Source: Acanthosepion esculentum
Taxonomy: Eukaryota; Mollusca; Cephalopoda; Sepiida; Sepiidae
Reading direction: 5' to 3'
Length of the DNA stretch: 64,000 nucleotides
Assembly: GCA_964036315.1 (NCBI GenBank)
Contig: CAXIWW010000817.1
Span: 10,017,501 to 10,081,500 of the forward strand
The first letter of the stretch is position 1. Each line of letters starts with the position of its first letter. The position numbers were made by a program, and so were the translations under genes. The notes below the pieces were generated by a model. That model was not told where the DNA came from. It ran no database searches and saw only the letters and a program-made list of their open reading frames with translations. Positions 1-13,400 of this stretch are shown in pieces.

Positions 1-1797
1 TTTGGTATCAGCTGTTGTCACTTTTGCTATCAGCTGTTGGGACTTTTGTAATCAGCTGTTGGCGCTTTTGCTATCAGCTATTGGCACTTTTGCTCTCAGC
101 TGTGGTGCTGTTTGCACTTTTCCTATCAACTGGTGTTGTTCGCAAGTTTTTATGTAAACATGTATTTTTATACATTTATAGTGTTTTTTTTTTAGTGGGG
201 GGTCACTATTTGCTCATAGCTGGGACCCTTTGTGATAAGAAGCCTTGCTGTCAGATGTAGTTTATAGTCATACCTAGGATTGGTTGGCAATGTGATGCTG
301 TTGGCACTTTTGCTATCAGCTGTTGGCACTTTTGCTGTCAGTTGTTGGCACTTTTGCTATCAGCTGTGGTGCTGTTGACACTTTTGCTATCAACTGGTGT
401 TGTTCGCAAGTTTTTATATAAACATGTATTTTTATACTTTCATAGTGTTTTTTGTTTTTAGTGGGGGTTCACTATTTGCTCATAGCTGGGACCCTTTGTG
501 ATCAGAAGTCTTGTTGTCAGATGTAGTTTATAGTCATACCTAGGACTAGTTGGCACTGTGGTGCTGTTGGCACTTTTGCTATCAACTGGTGCTGTTCGCA
601 AGTTTTTATATAAACATGTATTTTTATACTTTCATAGTGTTTTTTTTTAGTGGGGAGTAACTATTTGCTCATAGCTGGGACCCTTTGTGATCAGAAGCCT
701 TGCTGTCAGATGTAGTTTATAGTCATACCTAGGACTAGTTGGCAATGTGGTGCTGTTGGCACTTTTGCTATCAGCTGTTGGGACTTTTGTTATCAGCTGT
801 TGGCACTTTTGCTATCAGCTGTTGGCACTTTTGCTATCAGCTGTTGGCAGTTTTGCTATCAGCTGTTGGCACTTTTGCTATCAGCTGTTGGCACTTTTGG
901 TATCAGCTGTGGTGCTGTTGGCACTTTTGCTATCAACTGGTGTTGTTCGCAAGTTTTTATATAAACATGTATTTTTATACATTCATAGTGTTTTTTTTTA
1001 CTGGAGGGTCACTATTTGCTCATAGCTGGGACCCTTAGTGATCAGAAGCCTTGCTGTCAGATGTAGTTTATTGTCATACCTAGGACTAGCTGGCAATGTG
1101 GTGCTGTTGTCACTTTTGCTATCAGCTGTTGGCACTTTTGCTATCAGCTCTTGGCACTTTTGCTGTCAGCTGTTCTCACTTTTGCTATCAGCTGTGGTGT
1201 TGTTTGCACTTTTGCTATCAACTGATGTTCTTCGCAAGTTTTTATATAAACATGTATTTTTATACTTTCATAGTTTTTTTTTTTTAGTGGGGGGTAACTA
1301 TTTGCTCATAGCTGGGACCCTTTGTGATCAGAAGCCTTGCTGTCAGATGTAGTTTATTGTCATACCTAGGACTAGCTGGCAATGTGGTGCTGTTGGCACT
1401 TTTGCTATCAGCTGTTGGCACTTTTGCTATCAGCTGTTGGAGCTTTAGCTATCAGCTGTTGGCACTTTTGCTATCAGCTTTGGGGCTGTTTGCACTTTTG
1501 CTATCAACTGGTGTTGTTCGCAAGTTTTTATATAAACATGTATTTTTATTTTTCATAGTGTTTTTTTTTTAGTGGGGGGGAACTATTTGCTGATAGCTGG
1601 GACCCTTTGTGATCAGAAGCCTTGCTGTCAGATGTAGTTTATAGTCATACCTAGGACTAGTTGGCACTGTGGTGCTGTTGGCACTTTTGCTATCAGCTGT
1701 TGGCACTTTTGCTATCAGCTGTTGGCACTTTTGCTACCAGCTGTGGTGTGTTGGCACTTTTGCTATCAACTGGTGTTGTTCGCAAGTTTTTATATTT
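1..1797 (+). repeat. Satellite array A, forward-oriented left segment
   Basis: This is a tandem array of composite units read with TTGGCACTTTTGCTATCAGC on the plus strand. About six conserved cores occur, recognisable by CATACCTAGGACTAGTTGGC near 270, 535, 725, 1075, 1365 and 1650. They are separated by runs of a 22-bp monomer. Each core also has a poly-T/GTGGGG stretch and a TTTTTATATAAACATG stretch. The array enters the window from the left. The predicted peptides here (rich in CWHFCYQLL and LLLSAVGTF) are simply translations of the 22-mer, whose 66-bp triple encodes 22 residues, so no coding gene is supported. I cannot assign the satellite to a named family. Confidence 0.93.
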
Positions 1798-1830
1798 TTG
1801 CGAACTTTTGCGAACCACACCTGTTGATAG
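1763..1830. repeat. Inverted-repeat junction where array A flips orientation
   Basis: The left arm at 1763-1785 (CTATCAACTGGTG...CGCAA) pairs with the right arm at 1808-1830 (TTGCGAACCACACC...GATAG), with two mismatches across about 23 bp and a 22-bp spacer. Homology extends outward on both sides, because the flanking array sequence is itself inverted. The spacer contains an extra partial copy of GCGAACTT, which suggests a small local duplication at the join. The whole can be read as a hairpin or cruciform-capable inversion breakpoint. Confidence 0.85.
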
Positions 1831-2924
1831 CAAAAGTGCCCACAGCACCACAGCTGATAGCAAAAGTGCCAACAGCTGATAGCAAAAATGCGAACAGCTG
1901 ATAGCAAAAGTGCCAACAGCACCACAGTGCCAACTAGTCCTAGGTATGACTATAAACTACATCTGACAGCAAGTCTTCTGATCACAAACGGTCACAGCTA
2001 TGAGCAAAGAGTGACCCCCACTAAAAAAAAAACACTATGAAAGTATAAAAATACATGTTTATATAAAAACTTGAGAACAACACCAGTTGATAGCAAAAGT
2101 GCCAACAGCACCACAGCTGATAGCGAAAGTGCCATCAGCTGATAGCAAAAGTGCCAACAGATGATAGCAAAAGTGCCAACAGCTGATAGCAAAAGTGCCA
2201 ACAGCTGATAGCAAAAGTGCCAACAGCACGACAGTTCCAACTAGTCCTAGATATGACTATAAACTACATCTGACAGTAAGTCTTCTGATCACAAAGGGTC
2301 CCAGCAATAAGCAAATAGTGACCCCCCACTAAAAAAAAAACTCTATGAAAGTATAAAAGTACATGTTTATATAAAAACTTGCGAACAACACCAGTTGATA
2401 GCAAAAGTGCCAACAGCACCACAGATTATAGCAAAAGTGCCAACAGCTGATAGCAAAAGTGCCAACAGCTTATAGCAAAAGTGCCAACAGCACCACAGTG
2501 CCAATAGTCCTAGGTATGACTATAAACTACATCTGACAGCAAGGCTTCTGATCACGAAGGGTCCCAGCTATTAGCAAATAGTGACCCCCCACTAAAAAAA
2601 AAACACTATGAAAGAATAAATATAGATGTTTATATAAAAACTTGCGAACAACACCAGTTGATAGCAAAAGTGCCAACAGCACCACTGCCGGTAGCAAAAG
2701 TGCCAACAGCTGATAGCACAAGTGCCAACAGCTTATACCAAAAGTGCCAACCGCACCACAGTGCCAACCAGTCCTAGGTATGATTATAAACTACATCTGA
2801 CAGCAAGGCTTCTGATCACAAAGGGTCCTTGCTATGAGCAAGTAGTGACCCCCCACTAAAAAAAAAAACACTATGAAAGTATAAAAATACATGTTTATAT
2901 AAAAACTTGCGAACAACACCAGTT

Positions 2925-3598
2925 GATTGCAAAAGTGCCAACAGGACCACAGCGGATAGCAAAAGTGCCAACAGCTGATAGCAAAAGTGCCAACAGCTGA
3001 TAGCAAAAGTGCCAAAAGCTGTTAGCAAAAGTGCCAACAGCTGATACCAAACGAGCCAACAGATGATAGCAAAAGTGCCAACAGCTGATAGCAAAAGTGC
3101 CAAAAGCTGATAGCAAAAGTGCCAACAGCTGATAGCAAAAGTGCCAACAGCTGATAGCAAAAGTGCCAAAAGATTATACCAAAGTGCCAACAGCTGATAG
3201 CAAAAGTGCCAATAGTTGATTGCAAAAGTGCCAACAGCTGATAGCAAAAGGGCCAACAGCTGATAGCAAAAGTGCCAACAGCTGATTGCAAAAGTGCCAA
3301 AAGCTGTTAGCAAAAGTGCCAACAGCTGATAGCAAACGTGCCAACAGATGATAGCAAAAGTGCCAACAGCTGATAGCAAAAATGCCAACAGCTTATAGCA
3401 AAAGTGCCAAAAGATTATACCAAAGTGCCAACAGCTGATAGCAAAAGTGCCAATAGCTGATTGCAAAAGTGCCAACAGCTGATAGCAAAAGTGCAAACAG
3501 CTGATAGCAAAATTGCCAACAGCTGATACCAAAAGTGCCAAAAGCTGATAGCAAAAGATCCAACAGCTGATAGCAAAAGTGCCAACAGCACCACAGTG
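2925..3598 (-). repeat. Longest uninterrupted 22-mer tract between cores
   Basis: Between the core near 2780-2925 and the next at about 3595, the sequence is almost only 22-bp monomers, about 30 of them. Two sub-blocks inside resemble each other, each with the order AACAGATGATAGC, AAAAGATTATACC, CCAATAG(C/T)TGATTGC. This indicates a local duplication of about 240 bp (roughly 3055-3230 against 3340-3470). The rare 21-bp monomer (TTATACCAAAGTGCC) marks both copies. Confidence 0.8.
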
Positions 3599-3719
3599 CC
3601 AACTAGTCCTAGGTATGACTATAAACTACATCTGACAGCAAGGCTACTGATCACAGAGGGTCCCAGCTATGAGCAAATAGTGACCGCCCACTAAAAAAAA
3701 ACACTATGAAAGTATAAAA

Positions 3720-4330
3720 ATAGATGTTTATATAAAAACGTGCGAACAAGACCAGTTGATAGCAAAAGGGCCCACAGCACCACAGCTGATAGCAAAAGTG
3801 CCAACAGCTGATAGCAAAAGTGCCAACAGCTGATAGAAATAGTGCCAACAGCACCACAGTACCAACTAGTCCTAGGTATGACTCTAAACTACATCTGACA
3901 GCAAGGCTTCTGATCACAAAGGGTCCCAGGTATGAGCAAATATTGACCCCCCACTAAAAAAAAACAATATGAATGTATAAAAATACATGTTTATATAAAA
4001 ACTTGCGAACAACACCAGTTGATAGCAAAAGTGCCAACAGCACCGCAGCTGATAGCAAAAGTGCCAACAGCAGATAGCAAAAGTGCCAACAGCTGATAGC
4101 AAAAGTGCCAACAGCTGATAGTAAAAGTGCCAACAGCACCAAAGTGCCAACTAGTCCTAGGTATGATTATAAACTACATCTGACAACAAGGCTTCTGATC
4201 ACAAAGGGTCCCAGGTATGAGCAAATATTGACCCCCCACTAAAAAAAAAACACTATGAATTAAAAAAATACATGTTTTAAAAAACTTGCGGACAACACCA
4301 GTTGATTGCAAAAGTGCCAACAGGACCACA
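3720..4330 (-). repeat. Array A patch with a distant direct copy at about 17900-18510
   Basis: Diagnostic variants are shared with the segment about 14,179 bp downstream. These are AAAACGTGCGAACAAGACC before the tract, GATAGAAATAGTGCC, CACAGTACCAACTAGTCC, the AGGTATGAGCAAATATTGACC core variant, and a following core with CTGACAACAAGG. Sharing several rare variants in the same order implies duplication rather than random similarity within the array. Confidence 0.75.
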
Positions 4331-7300
4331 GCTGATAGCAAAAGTGCCAACAGCTGATAGCAAAAGTGCCAACAGATTATACCAAAGTGCCAACAGCTGA
4401 TAGCAAAAGTGCCAATAGCTGATTGCAAAAGTGCCAACAGCTGATAGCAAAAGTGCAAACAGCTGATAGCAAAAGTGACAACAGCTGATAGCAAAAGTGC
4501 CAACAGCTGATAGCAATAGTGCCAACAGCACCACAGTGCCAACTAGTCCTAGGTATGACTATAAACTACATCTGACAGGAAGGCTTCTGATCACAAAGGG
4601 TCCCACGTATGTGCAAATAGTTACCCCCCACTAAAAAAACACTATGAAAGTATAAAAATACATGTTTATATAAAAACTTGCGAACAACACCATTTGATAG
4701 CAAAAGTGCCAACAGCACCACAGCTGATAGCAAAAGTGCCAACAGCTGATAGCAAAAGTGCCAACAGCTGATAGCAAAAGTGCCAACAGCTGAAAGCAAA
4801 AGTGCCAACAGCACCACAGTGCCAACTAGTCCTAGGTTTGACTATAAACTACATCTGACAGCAAGGCTTCTGATCACAAAGGGTCCCAGCTATGAGCAAA
4901 TAGTGACCCGTCACCAAAAAAAAAACACTATGAATGTATAAAAATACATGTTTATATCATAACTTGCAAACAACACCAGTTGATAGCAAAATTGCCAACG
5001 GCACCACAGCTGATAGCAAAAGTGCCAACAGCTGATACCAAAAGTGCCAACAGCTGATAGCAAAAGTGCCAACAGCTGATAGCAAAAGTGCCAACAGCAC
5101 CACAGCTGATAGCAAAAGTGCCAACAGCTCATAGCAAAAGTGCCAACAGCTGATAGCAATAGTGCCAACAGCTGATAGCAAAAGTGCCAACAGCAACACA
5201 GCTGATAGCAAAAGTGCCAACAGCTGATAGCAAAAGTGACAACAGCTGATAGCAAAACTGCCAACAGCACCACAGTGCCAACTAGTCCTTGGTATGACTA
5301 TAAACTACATCTGACAAGACTTCTGATCACAAAGGGTCCCAGCTATGAGCAAATAGTGACCCCCCACTAAAAACAAAAAACACTATGAAAGTATAAAAAT
5401 ACATGTTTATAAAAAAATTGCGAACAACACCAGTTGATAGCAAAAGTGCCAACAGCACCACAGTTGATAGCAAAAGTGCCAACAGCTGATAGCAAAAGTG
5501 CCTACAGCTGATAGCAAAAGTGACAACAGCTGATAGCAAAAGTGCCAACAGCTAATAGCAAAAATGCAAACAGCACCACATTGCCAACTAGTCCTAGGTA
5601 TGACTAAAAACTACATCTGACAGCAAGGCTTCGGATTACTAAGGGTCCCAGCTATGAGCAAATAGTGACCCCCCACTAAAAAAAAACACTATGAATGTAT
5701 AAAAATACATGTTTATATAAAAACTTGCGAACAACACCAGTTGATAGCAAAAGTGCCAACAGCACCACAGTTGATAGCAAAAGTGCCAACAGCTGATAGC
5801 AAAAGTGCCAACAGCTGATAGCAAAACTGCCAACAGCTGATAGCAAAATGCCAACAGCACCACAGTGCCAACTAGTCCTAGGTATGACTATAAACTACAT
5901 CTGACAGCAAGGCTTCTGATCACAAAGGCTCCCAGCTATGAGCAAATAGTTACCCCCCACTAAAAAAAAACACTATGAATGTATAAAAATACATGTTTAT
6001 ATAAAAACTTGCGAACAACTCCAGTTGATAGCAAAAGTGCCAACAGCACCACAGCTGATAGCAAAAGTGCCAAAAGCTTATAGCAAAAGTGCCAACAGCT
6101 GATAGCAAAACTGACAACAGCTGATACCAAAAGTGCCAACAGCTGATAGCAAAAGTGCCAACAGCTGATAGCAAAAGTGCCAACAGACCGAGAGTGCCAA
6201 CTAGTCCTAGGTATGACTATAAACTACATCTGACAGCAAGGCTTCTGATCACAAAGGGTCCCAGGTATGAGCAAATAGTTACCCCCCACTAAAAAAAAAC
6301 ACTATGAAAGTATAAAAATACATGTTTATATAAAAACTTGCGAACAACACCAGTTGATAGCAAAAGTGCCAACAGCACCACAGCTGATAGCAAAAGTGCC
6401 AACAACTGATAGCAAAAGTGCCAACAGCTGATAGCAAAAGTGCCAACAGCACCACATTGCCAACTAGTCCTATGTATGACTATAAACTACATCTGATAGC
6501 AAGGCTTCTGATCACAAAGGATCCCAGCTATGAGCAAATAGTGACCCCCCCACTAAAAAAAAACTCTATGAAATATATAAAAATACATGTTTATATAAAA
6601 ACTTGCGAACAACATCAGTTGATAGCAAAAGTGCCAACAGCACCACAGCTGATAGCAAAAGTGCCAAGAGCTGATAGCAAAAGTGCCAACAGCACCACAT
6701 TGCCAACTAGTCTTAGGTATGACTATAAACTACATCTGACAGCAAGGCTTCTGATCACAAAGGGTCCAAGCTATGAGCAAATAGTGACCCCCCACTAAAA
6801 AAAAACACTATGAATGTATAAAAATACCTATTTATATAAAAAATGTGCGAACAACACCAGTTGATAGCAAAAGTGCCAACAGCACCACAGCTGATAGCAA
6901 AAGTGCCAACAGCTGATAGCAAAAGTGCAAACAGCTGATAGCAAAAGTGCCAACAGCTGATAGCAAAAGTTCCAACAGCACCACAGTGCCAACTAATCCT
7001 AGGTATGACTATAAACTAGATCTGACAGCAGGGCTTCTGATCACAAAGGGTCCCAGCTATGAGCAAATAGTGACCACACACTAAAAAAAAAAACACTATG
7101 AAAGTATAAAAATACATGTTTATATAAAAACTTGTGAACAACACCAGTTGATAGCAAAAGTGCAAACAGCACCACAGCTTATTGCAAAAGTGCCAACAGC
7201 TGATAGCAAAAGTGCCAACCGCTGTTAACAAAAGTGCCAACAGCTGATAGCAAAAGTGCCAACAGCTGATAGCAAAAGTGCCAACAGCTGATAGCAAAAG

Positions 7301-7440
7301 TGCCAACAGGTGAGAGCAAAACTGCCAACAGCTGATAGCAAAAGTGCCAAGAGCACCACATTGCCAACTAGTCCTAGGTATGACTATAAACTACATCTGA
7401 CAGCAAGTCTTCTGATCACAAAGGGTCCCAGCTATGAGCA

Positions 7441-8000
7441 AATAGTGACCCCCCACTAAAAAAAAACAATATGAATGTATAAAAATACATGTTTATATAA
7501 AAACTTGCGAACAACATCAGTTGATAGCAAAAGTGCCAACAGCACCACAGCTGATAGCAAAAGTGCCAACAGCTGATAGCAAAAGTGACAACAGCTGATA
7601 GCAAAAGTGCCAAAAGCTGATAGCAAAAGTGCCAACAGCTGATAGCAAAATTCCAACAGCTGATAGCAAAAGTGCCAACAGCTGATTGCAAAATTGCCAA
7701 CAGCTGATAGCAAAAGTTCCAACAGCTGATACCAAAAGTGCCAACAGCTGATAGCAAAAGTGCCAACAGCTGATAGCAAAAGTGCCAACAGCTGATAGCA
7801 AAAGTGCCAACAGATGATACGAAAAGAGCCAACAGCTGATAGCAAAAGTGCCAACAGCTGATAGCAAAAGTGCCAACAGCTGATACCAAAAGTGCCAAAA
7901 GCTGATAGCAAAAGTGCCAACAGCTTATAGCAAAAGTGCCTACAGCTGATAGCAAAAGTGCCAACAAAACCACAGTGCCAACTATTCCTAGGTATGACTA
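7441..8000 (-). repeat. Array A duplicated block, copy 1
   Basis: This block carries an unusual monomer order: CAGATGATACGAAAAGAGCC, CTGATTGC, CAAAATTCC, a CTTATAGC monomer and then CAACAAAACCACAGTGCC with ACTATTCCTAGG. It recurs at about 9905-10420 with the same order apart from a few monomer deletions. The shared private variants show that the two are duplicates about 2.4 kb apart. Confidence 0.75.
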
Positions 8001-9904
8001 TAAACTACATCTGACAGCAAGGCTTCTGATCACAAAGGGTCCCAGCTATGAGCAAATAGTGACAACCCACTAAAAAAAAACACAATGAATGTATAAAAAT
8101 ACATGTTTATATAAAAACTTGCGAACAACACCAGTTGATAGCAAAAGTGCAAACAGAACCACAGCTGATAGCAAAGGTGCCAACAGCTGATAGCAATAGT
8201 GCCAACAGCACCACAGTGCCAACTAGTCCTAGGTATGACTATAAACTACATCTGACAGCAAGGCTTCTGATCACAAAGGGTCCCAGCTATGAGCAAATAG
8301 TGACACCCCCACTAAAAAAAAAACACTATGAAAGTGTAAAAATACATGTTTATATAAAAACTTGCGAACAACACCAGTTGATAGCAAATGTGCCAACAGC
8401 ACCACAGCTGATAGCAAAAGTGCCAATAGCTGATAGCAAAAGTGACAAGAGCTGATAGCAAAAGTGCCAACAGCTGATAGCAAAAGTGCCAACATCTGAT
8501 TGCAAAATGCCAACAGCTGATAGCAAAAGTGCAAACAGCTGATAGCAAAAGTGCCAAAAGCTGATACCCAAAGTGCCAAAAGCTGATAGCAAAAGTGCCA
8601 ATAGCTGATAGCAAAAGTTCCAACAGCTGATAGCAAAAGTGCCAACAGCACCACAGTGCCAACTAGTCCTTGGTATGACTATAAACAACATCTGACAACA
8701 AGACTTCTGACACAAAGGGTCCCAGCTATGAGAAAATAGTGACCCCCCACTAAAAAAAAACACTCTGAATGTATGTTTATATAAAAACTTGCGAACAACA
8801 CCAGTTGATAGCAAAAGTGCCAACAGCACCAGAGCTGATAGCAAAGGTGCCAACAGATGATAGCAAAAGTTCCAACAGCTGATAGCAAAAGTGCCTATAA
8901 CTGATAGCAAAAGTGACAACAGCACCACAGTTCCAACTATTCCTAGGTATGACTATAAACTACATCTGACAGCAAGGCTTCTGATCACAAAGGGTCCCAG
9001 CTATGAGCAAATAGTGACCCCACATTAAATAAAACCACTATGAATGTATAAAAATACATGTTTATATAAAAACTGGCGAACAACACCAGTTGATAGCAAA
9101 AGTGACAACAGCACCACAGCTGATAGCAAAAGTGCCAACAGCTGATAGCAAAAGTGCCATCAGCTGATAGCAAAAGTGCCAAATGCACCACAGTGCCAAC
9201 TAGTCCTAGGTATGACTATAAACTACATCTGACAGCAAGGCTTCTGATCACAAAGGGTCCCAGCTATGAGCAAATAGTGACCCCCACTAAAAAAAAAAAC
9301 ACTATGAAAGTATAAAAATATTTGTTTATATAAAAACTTGCGAAGAACACCAGTTGATAGCAAAAGTGCCAATAGCACGACAGCTGATAGCAAAAGTTCT
9401 ACAGCTGATAGCAAAATTGCCAACAGCTGATAGCAAAAGTGCCAAAAGCTGATAGCAAAAGTGCCAACAGCTGATAGCAAAAGTGCCAACAGATGATACC
9501 AAAAGTGCCAACAGCTGATAGCAAAAGTGCCAACAGCTGATAGCAAAAGTGCCAACAGCACCACAGTGCAAACTAGTCCTAGGTATGAATATAAACTACA
9601 TCTGACAGCAAGGCTTCTGATCATACAGGTTCGCAACTATGAGCAAATAGTGACCCCCCACTAAAAAAAACACTATGAAAGTATAAAAATACATGTTTAT
9701 ATAAAAACTTGCTAACAACACCAGTTGATAGCAAAAGTGCCAACAGCACCACAGCTGATAGCAAAAGTGCCAAGAGCTGATAGCAAAAGTGCCAACAGCA
9801 CCACATTGCCAACTAGTCTTAGGTATGACTATAAACTACATCTGACAGCAAGGCTTCTGATCACAAAGTGTCCAAGCTATGAGCAAATAGTGACCCCCCA
9901 CAAA

Positions 9905-10420
9905 AAAAAACAATATGAATGTATAAAAATACATGTTTATATAAAAACTTGCGAACAACATCAGTTGATAGCAAAAGTGCCAACAGCACCACAGCTGATA
10001 GCAAAAGTGCCAACAGCTGATAGCAAAATGACAACAGCTGATAGCAAAAGTGCCAACAGCTGATAGCAAAATTCCAACAGCTGATAGCAAAAGTGCCAAC
10101 AGCTGATTGCAAAAGTGCCAACAGCTGATAGCAAAAGTTCCAACAGCTGATACCAAAAGTGCCAACAGCTGATAGCAAAAGTGCCAACAGCTGATAGCAA
10201 AAGTGCCAACAGCTGATAGCAAAAGTGCCAACAGATGATACGAAAAGAGCCAACAGCTGATAGCAAAAGTGCCAACAGCTGATAGCAAAAGTGCCAACAG
10301 CTGATACCAAAAGTGCCAAAAGCTGATAGCAAAAGTGCCAACAGCTTATAGCAAAAGTGCCTACAGCTGATAGCAAAAGTGCCAACAAAACCACAGTGCC
10401 AACTATTCCTAGGTATGACT
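9905..10420 (-). repeat. Array A duplicated block, copy 2
   Basis: This matches 7441-8000 in variant order, including GATACGAAAAGAGCC, GTGCCTACAGC and the terminal CAACAAAACCACAG. It lacks about two monomers relative to copy 1 near 10020-10075. The core preceding it has lost part of the ACTAAA segment (CCCCCACAAAAAAAAAC). Confidence 0.75.
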
Positions 10421-13400
10421 ATAAACTACATCTGACAGCAAGGCTTCTGATCACAAAGTGTCCCAGCTATGAGCAAATAGTGACCCCCCACTAAAACAAA
10501 AAACACTATGAATGTATAAAAATACATGTTTATATAAAAACTTGCTAACAACACCAGTTGATAGCAAAAGTGCCAACAGCACCACAGCTGATAGCAAAAG
10601 TGCCAACAGCTGATAGTAAAAGTGCCAACAGCTGATAGCAAAAGTGCCAACAGCACCACAGTGCCAACTAGTCGTAGGTATGACTATAAACTACATCTGC
10701 CAGCAAGTCTTCTGATCACAAAGGGTCCAAGCTATGAGCAAATAGTGACCCACCACTAAAGAAAAACACTATGAAAGTATAAAAATACATGTTTATATAA
10801 AAACTTGCGAGCAACACCAGTTGATAGCAAAAGTGCCAACAGCACCACAGCTGATAGCAAAAGTGCCAACAGCTGATAGCAAAAGTGCCAACAGCACCAC
10901 ATTGCCAACTAGTCCTAGGTATGACTATAAACTACATCTGAGAGAAAGGCTTCTGATCACAAAGGGTCCCAGCTATGAGCAAATAGTGACCCCCCACTAA
11001 AAAAAACACTATGAATGTATAAAAATGCATGTTTATATAAAAACTTGCGAACAACACCAGTTGATAGCAAAAGTGCCAACAGCACCACAGCTGATAGCAA
11101 AAGTGCCAACAGCTGATAGCAAAAGAGCCAACAGTTGATAGCAAAAGTGCCAACAGCTGATAGCAAAAGTGCCAAAAGCTAATAGTAATAGTGCCAACAG
11201 CTGATAGCAAAAGTGCCAACAGCACCACAGTGCCAACTACTCCTAGGTATGACTATAAACTACATCTGACAGCAAGGCTTCCTATCAGAAAGGGACCCAG
11301 CTAAGAGCAAATAGTTACCCCCCACTAAAAATCACTATGAAAGTATAAAAATACATATTTATATAAATACTTGCGAACAACACCAGTTGATAGCAAAAGT
11401 GCCAACAGCACCACAGCTGATAGATAAAGTGCCAACAGCTGATATCAAAAGTGCCAAGAGCTGATAGCAAAAGTGCCAACAGCACCACAGTGCCATCGAG
11501 TCCTAGGTATGACTATAAACTACATCTGACAGCAAGGATTCTGATTAGAAAGGGTCCCAGCTATCAGCAAATATTGAGCCCACACTAAAAAAAAAACACT
11601 ATGAAAGTATAAAAATACATGTTTCTATAAAAACTTGCGAATAACACCAGTTGATAGCAAAAGTGCCAACAGCACCACAGCTGATAGCAAAAGTGCCAAC
11701 AGCTGATAGCAAAAGTGCCAAAAGCTGATAGCAAAACTGCCAACAGCTGATAGCAAAAGTGCCAAGAGCACCACATTGCCAACTAGTCCTAGGTATGACT
11801 ATAAACTACATCTGACAGCAAGGCTTCTGATCACAAACGGTCCCAGCTATGAGCAAATAGTGACCCCCCACTAAAAAAAAACAATATGAATGTATAAAAA
11901 TACATGTTTATATAAAAACTTGCGAACAACACCAGTTGATAGCAAAAGTGCCAACAGCACCACAGCTGATAGCAAAAGTGACAACAGCTGATAGCAAAAG
12001 TGCCAACAGCTGATAGCAAAAGTGACAACAGCTGATAGCAAAAGTGCCAACAGCTGATTGCAAAAGTGCCAACAGCTGATAGCAAAACTGCAAACAGCTG
12101 ATAGCAAAAGTGCCAACAGCTGATACCAAAAGTGCCAAAAGCTGATAGCAAAAGTGCCAACAGCTGATAGCAAAAGTGCCAACAGCTGATAGCAAAAGTG
12201 CCAACAGCACCACATTGCCAACTAGTCCTTGGTATGACTATAAACTACATCTGACAGCAAGACTTCTGATCACAAAGGTTCCCAGCTATGAGCAAATAGT
12301 GACCCCCCACTAAAAAAACACTATGAATGTATAAAAATACATGTTTATATAAAAACTTTCGAACAACACCAGTTGAGAGCAAAAGTGCCAACAGCACCAC
12401 AGCTGATAGCAAAAGTGCCAACAGCTGATAGCATAAGTGCCAACAGCTGATACCAAAAGTGCCAAAAGCTGACAGCAAAAGTGCCAACAGCTGATAGCAA
12501 AAGTGCCAACAGATGATACCAAAAGTGCCAACAGCTGATAGCAAAAGTGCCAACAGCTTATAGCAAAAGTGCCAACAGCTGATACCAAAAGTGCCAAAAG
12601 CTGATAGCAAAATTGCCAACAGCTGATAGCAAAAGTGCCAACAGCTGATAGCAAAAGTGCCAACAGCTGATAGCAAAAGTGCCAACAGCACCACAGTGCC
12701 AACTAGTCCTAGTTATGACTATAAACTACATCTGACAGCAAGGCTTCTGATCAGAAATGGTCCCAGCTATGAGAAAATAGTGACCCCCCACTAAAAAAAA
12801 AATATGAAAGTATAAAAATACATGTTTATATAAACACTTGCGAACAACACCAGTTGATAGCAAAAGTGCCAACAGCACCACAGCTGATAGCAAAAGTGCC
12901 AACAGCTGATAGCAAAAGTGCCAACAGCACCACAGTGCCAACTAGTCCTAGGTATGACTATAAACTACATCTGACAGCAAGGCTTCTGATCACAAAGGGT
13001 CACAGCTATGAGCAAATAGTGACCCCCCACTAAAAAAAACACTATGAATGTATAAAAATACATATTTATATAAAGACTTGCGAACAACTCCAGTTGATAG
13101 CAAAAGTGCAAACAGCACCACAGCTGATAGCAAAAGTGCCAACAGCTGATAGCAAAAGTGCCAAGAGCTGATAGCAAAAGTGCCAACAGCTGATAGCAAA
13201 AGTGCCAACAGCTGATACCAAAAGTGCCAACAGCACCACAGTGCCAACTAGTCCTAGGTATGACTATAAACTACATCTGACAGCAAGGTTTCTGATCACA
13301 AAGGTTCCATGATATGAGCAAATACTGACCCCCCACTAAAAAAAAACAATATGAAAGTATAAAAATACATGTTTATATAAAAACTTCCGAGCAACAACAG

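Noticed and set aside
2760..2930. SINE or tRNA-derived origin of the array A core
   Set aside because: No A-box/B-box pair and no tRNA-like cloverleaf could be recognised in the core.
2816..3541. A 241-codon minus-strand ORF, and many similar ones with CWHFCYQLLALLLSAVGTF repeats, that look like membrane proteins
   Set aside because: They are translations of the 22-bp monomer (three monomers make 66 bp, 22 residues). The same peptides appear in all three frames, and ends are set by core stops, with no conserved start, domain or codon bias.
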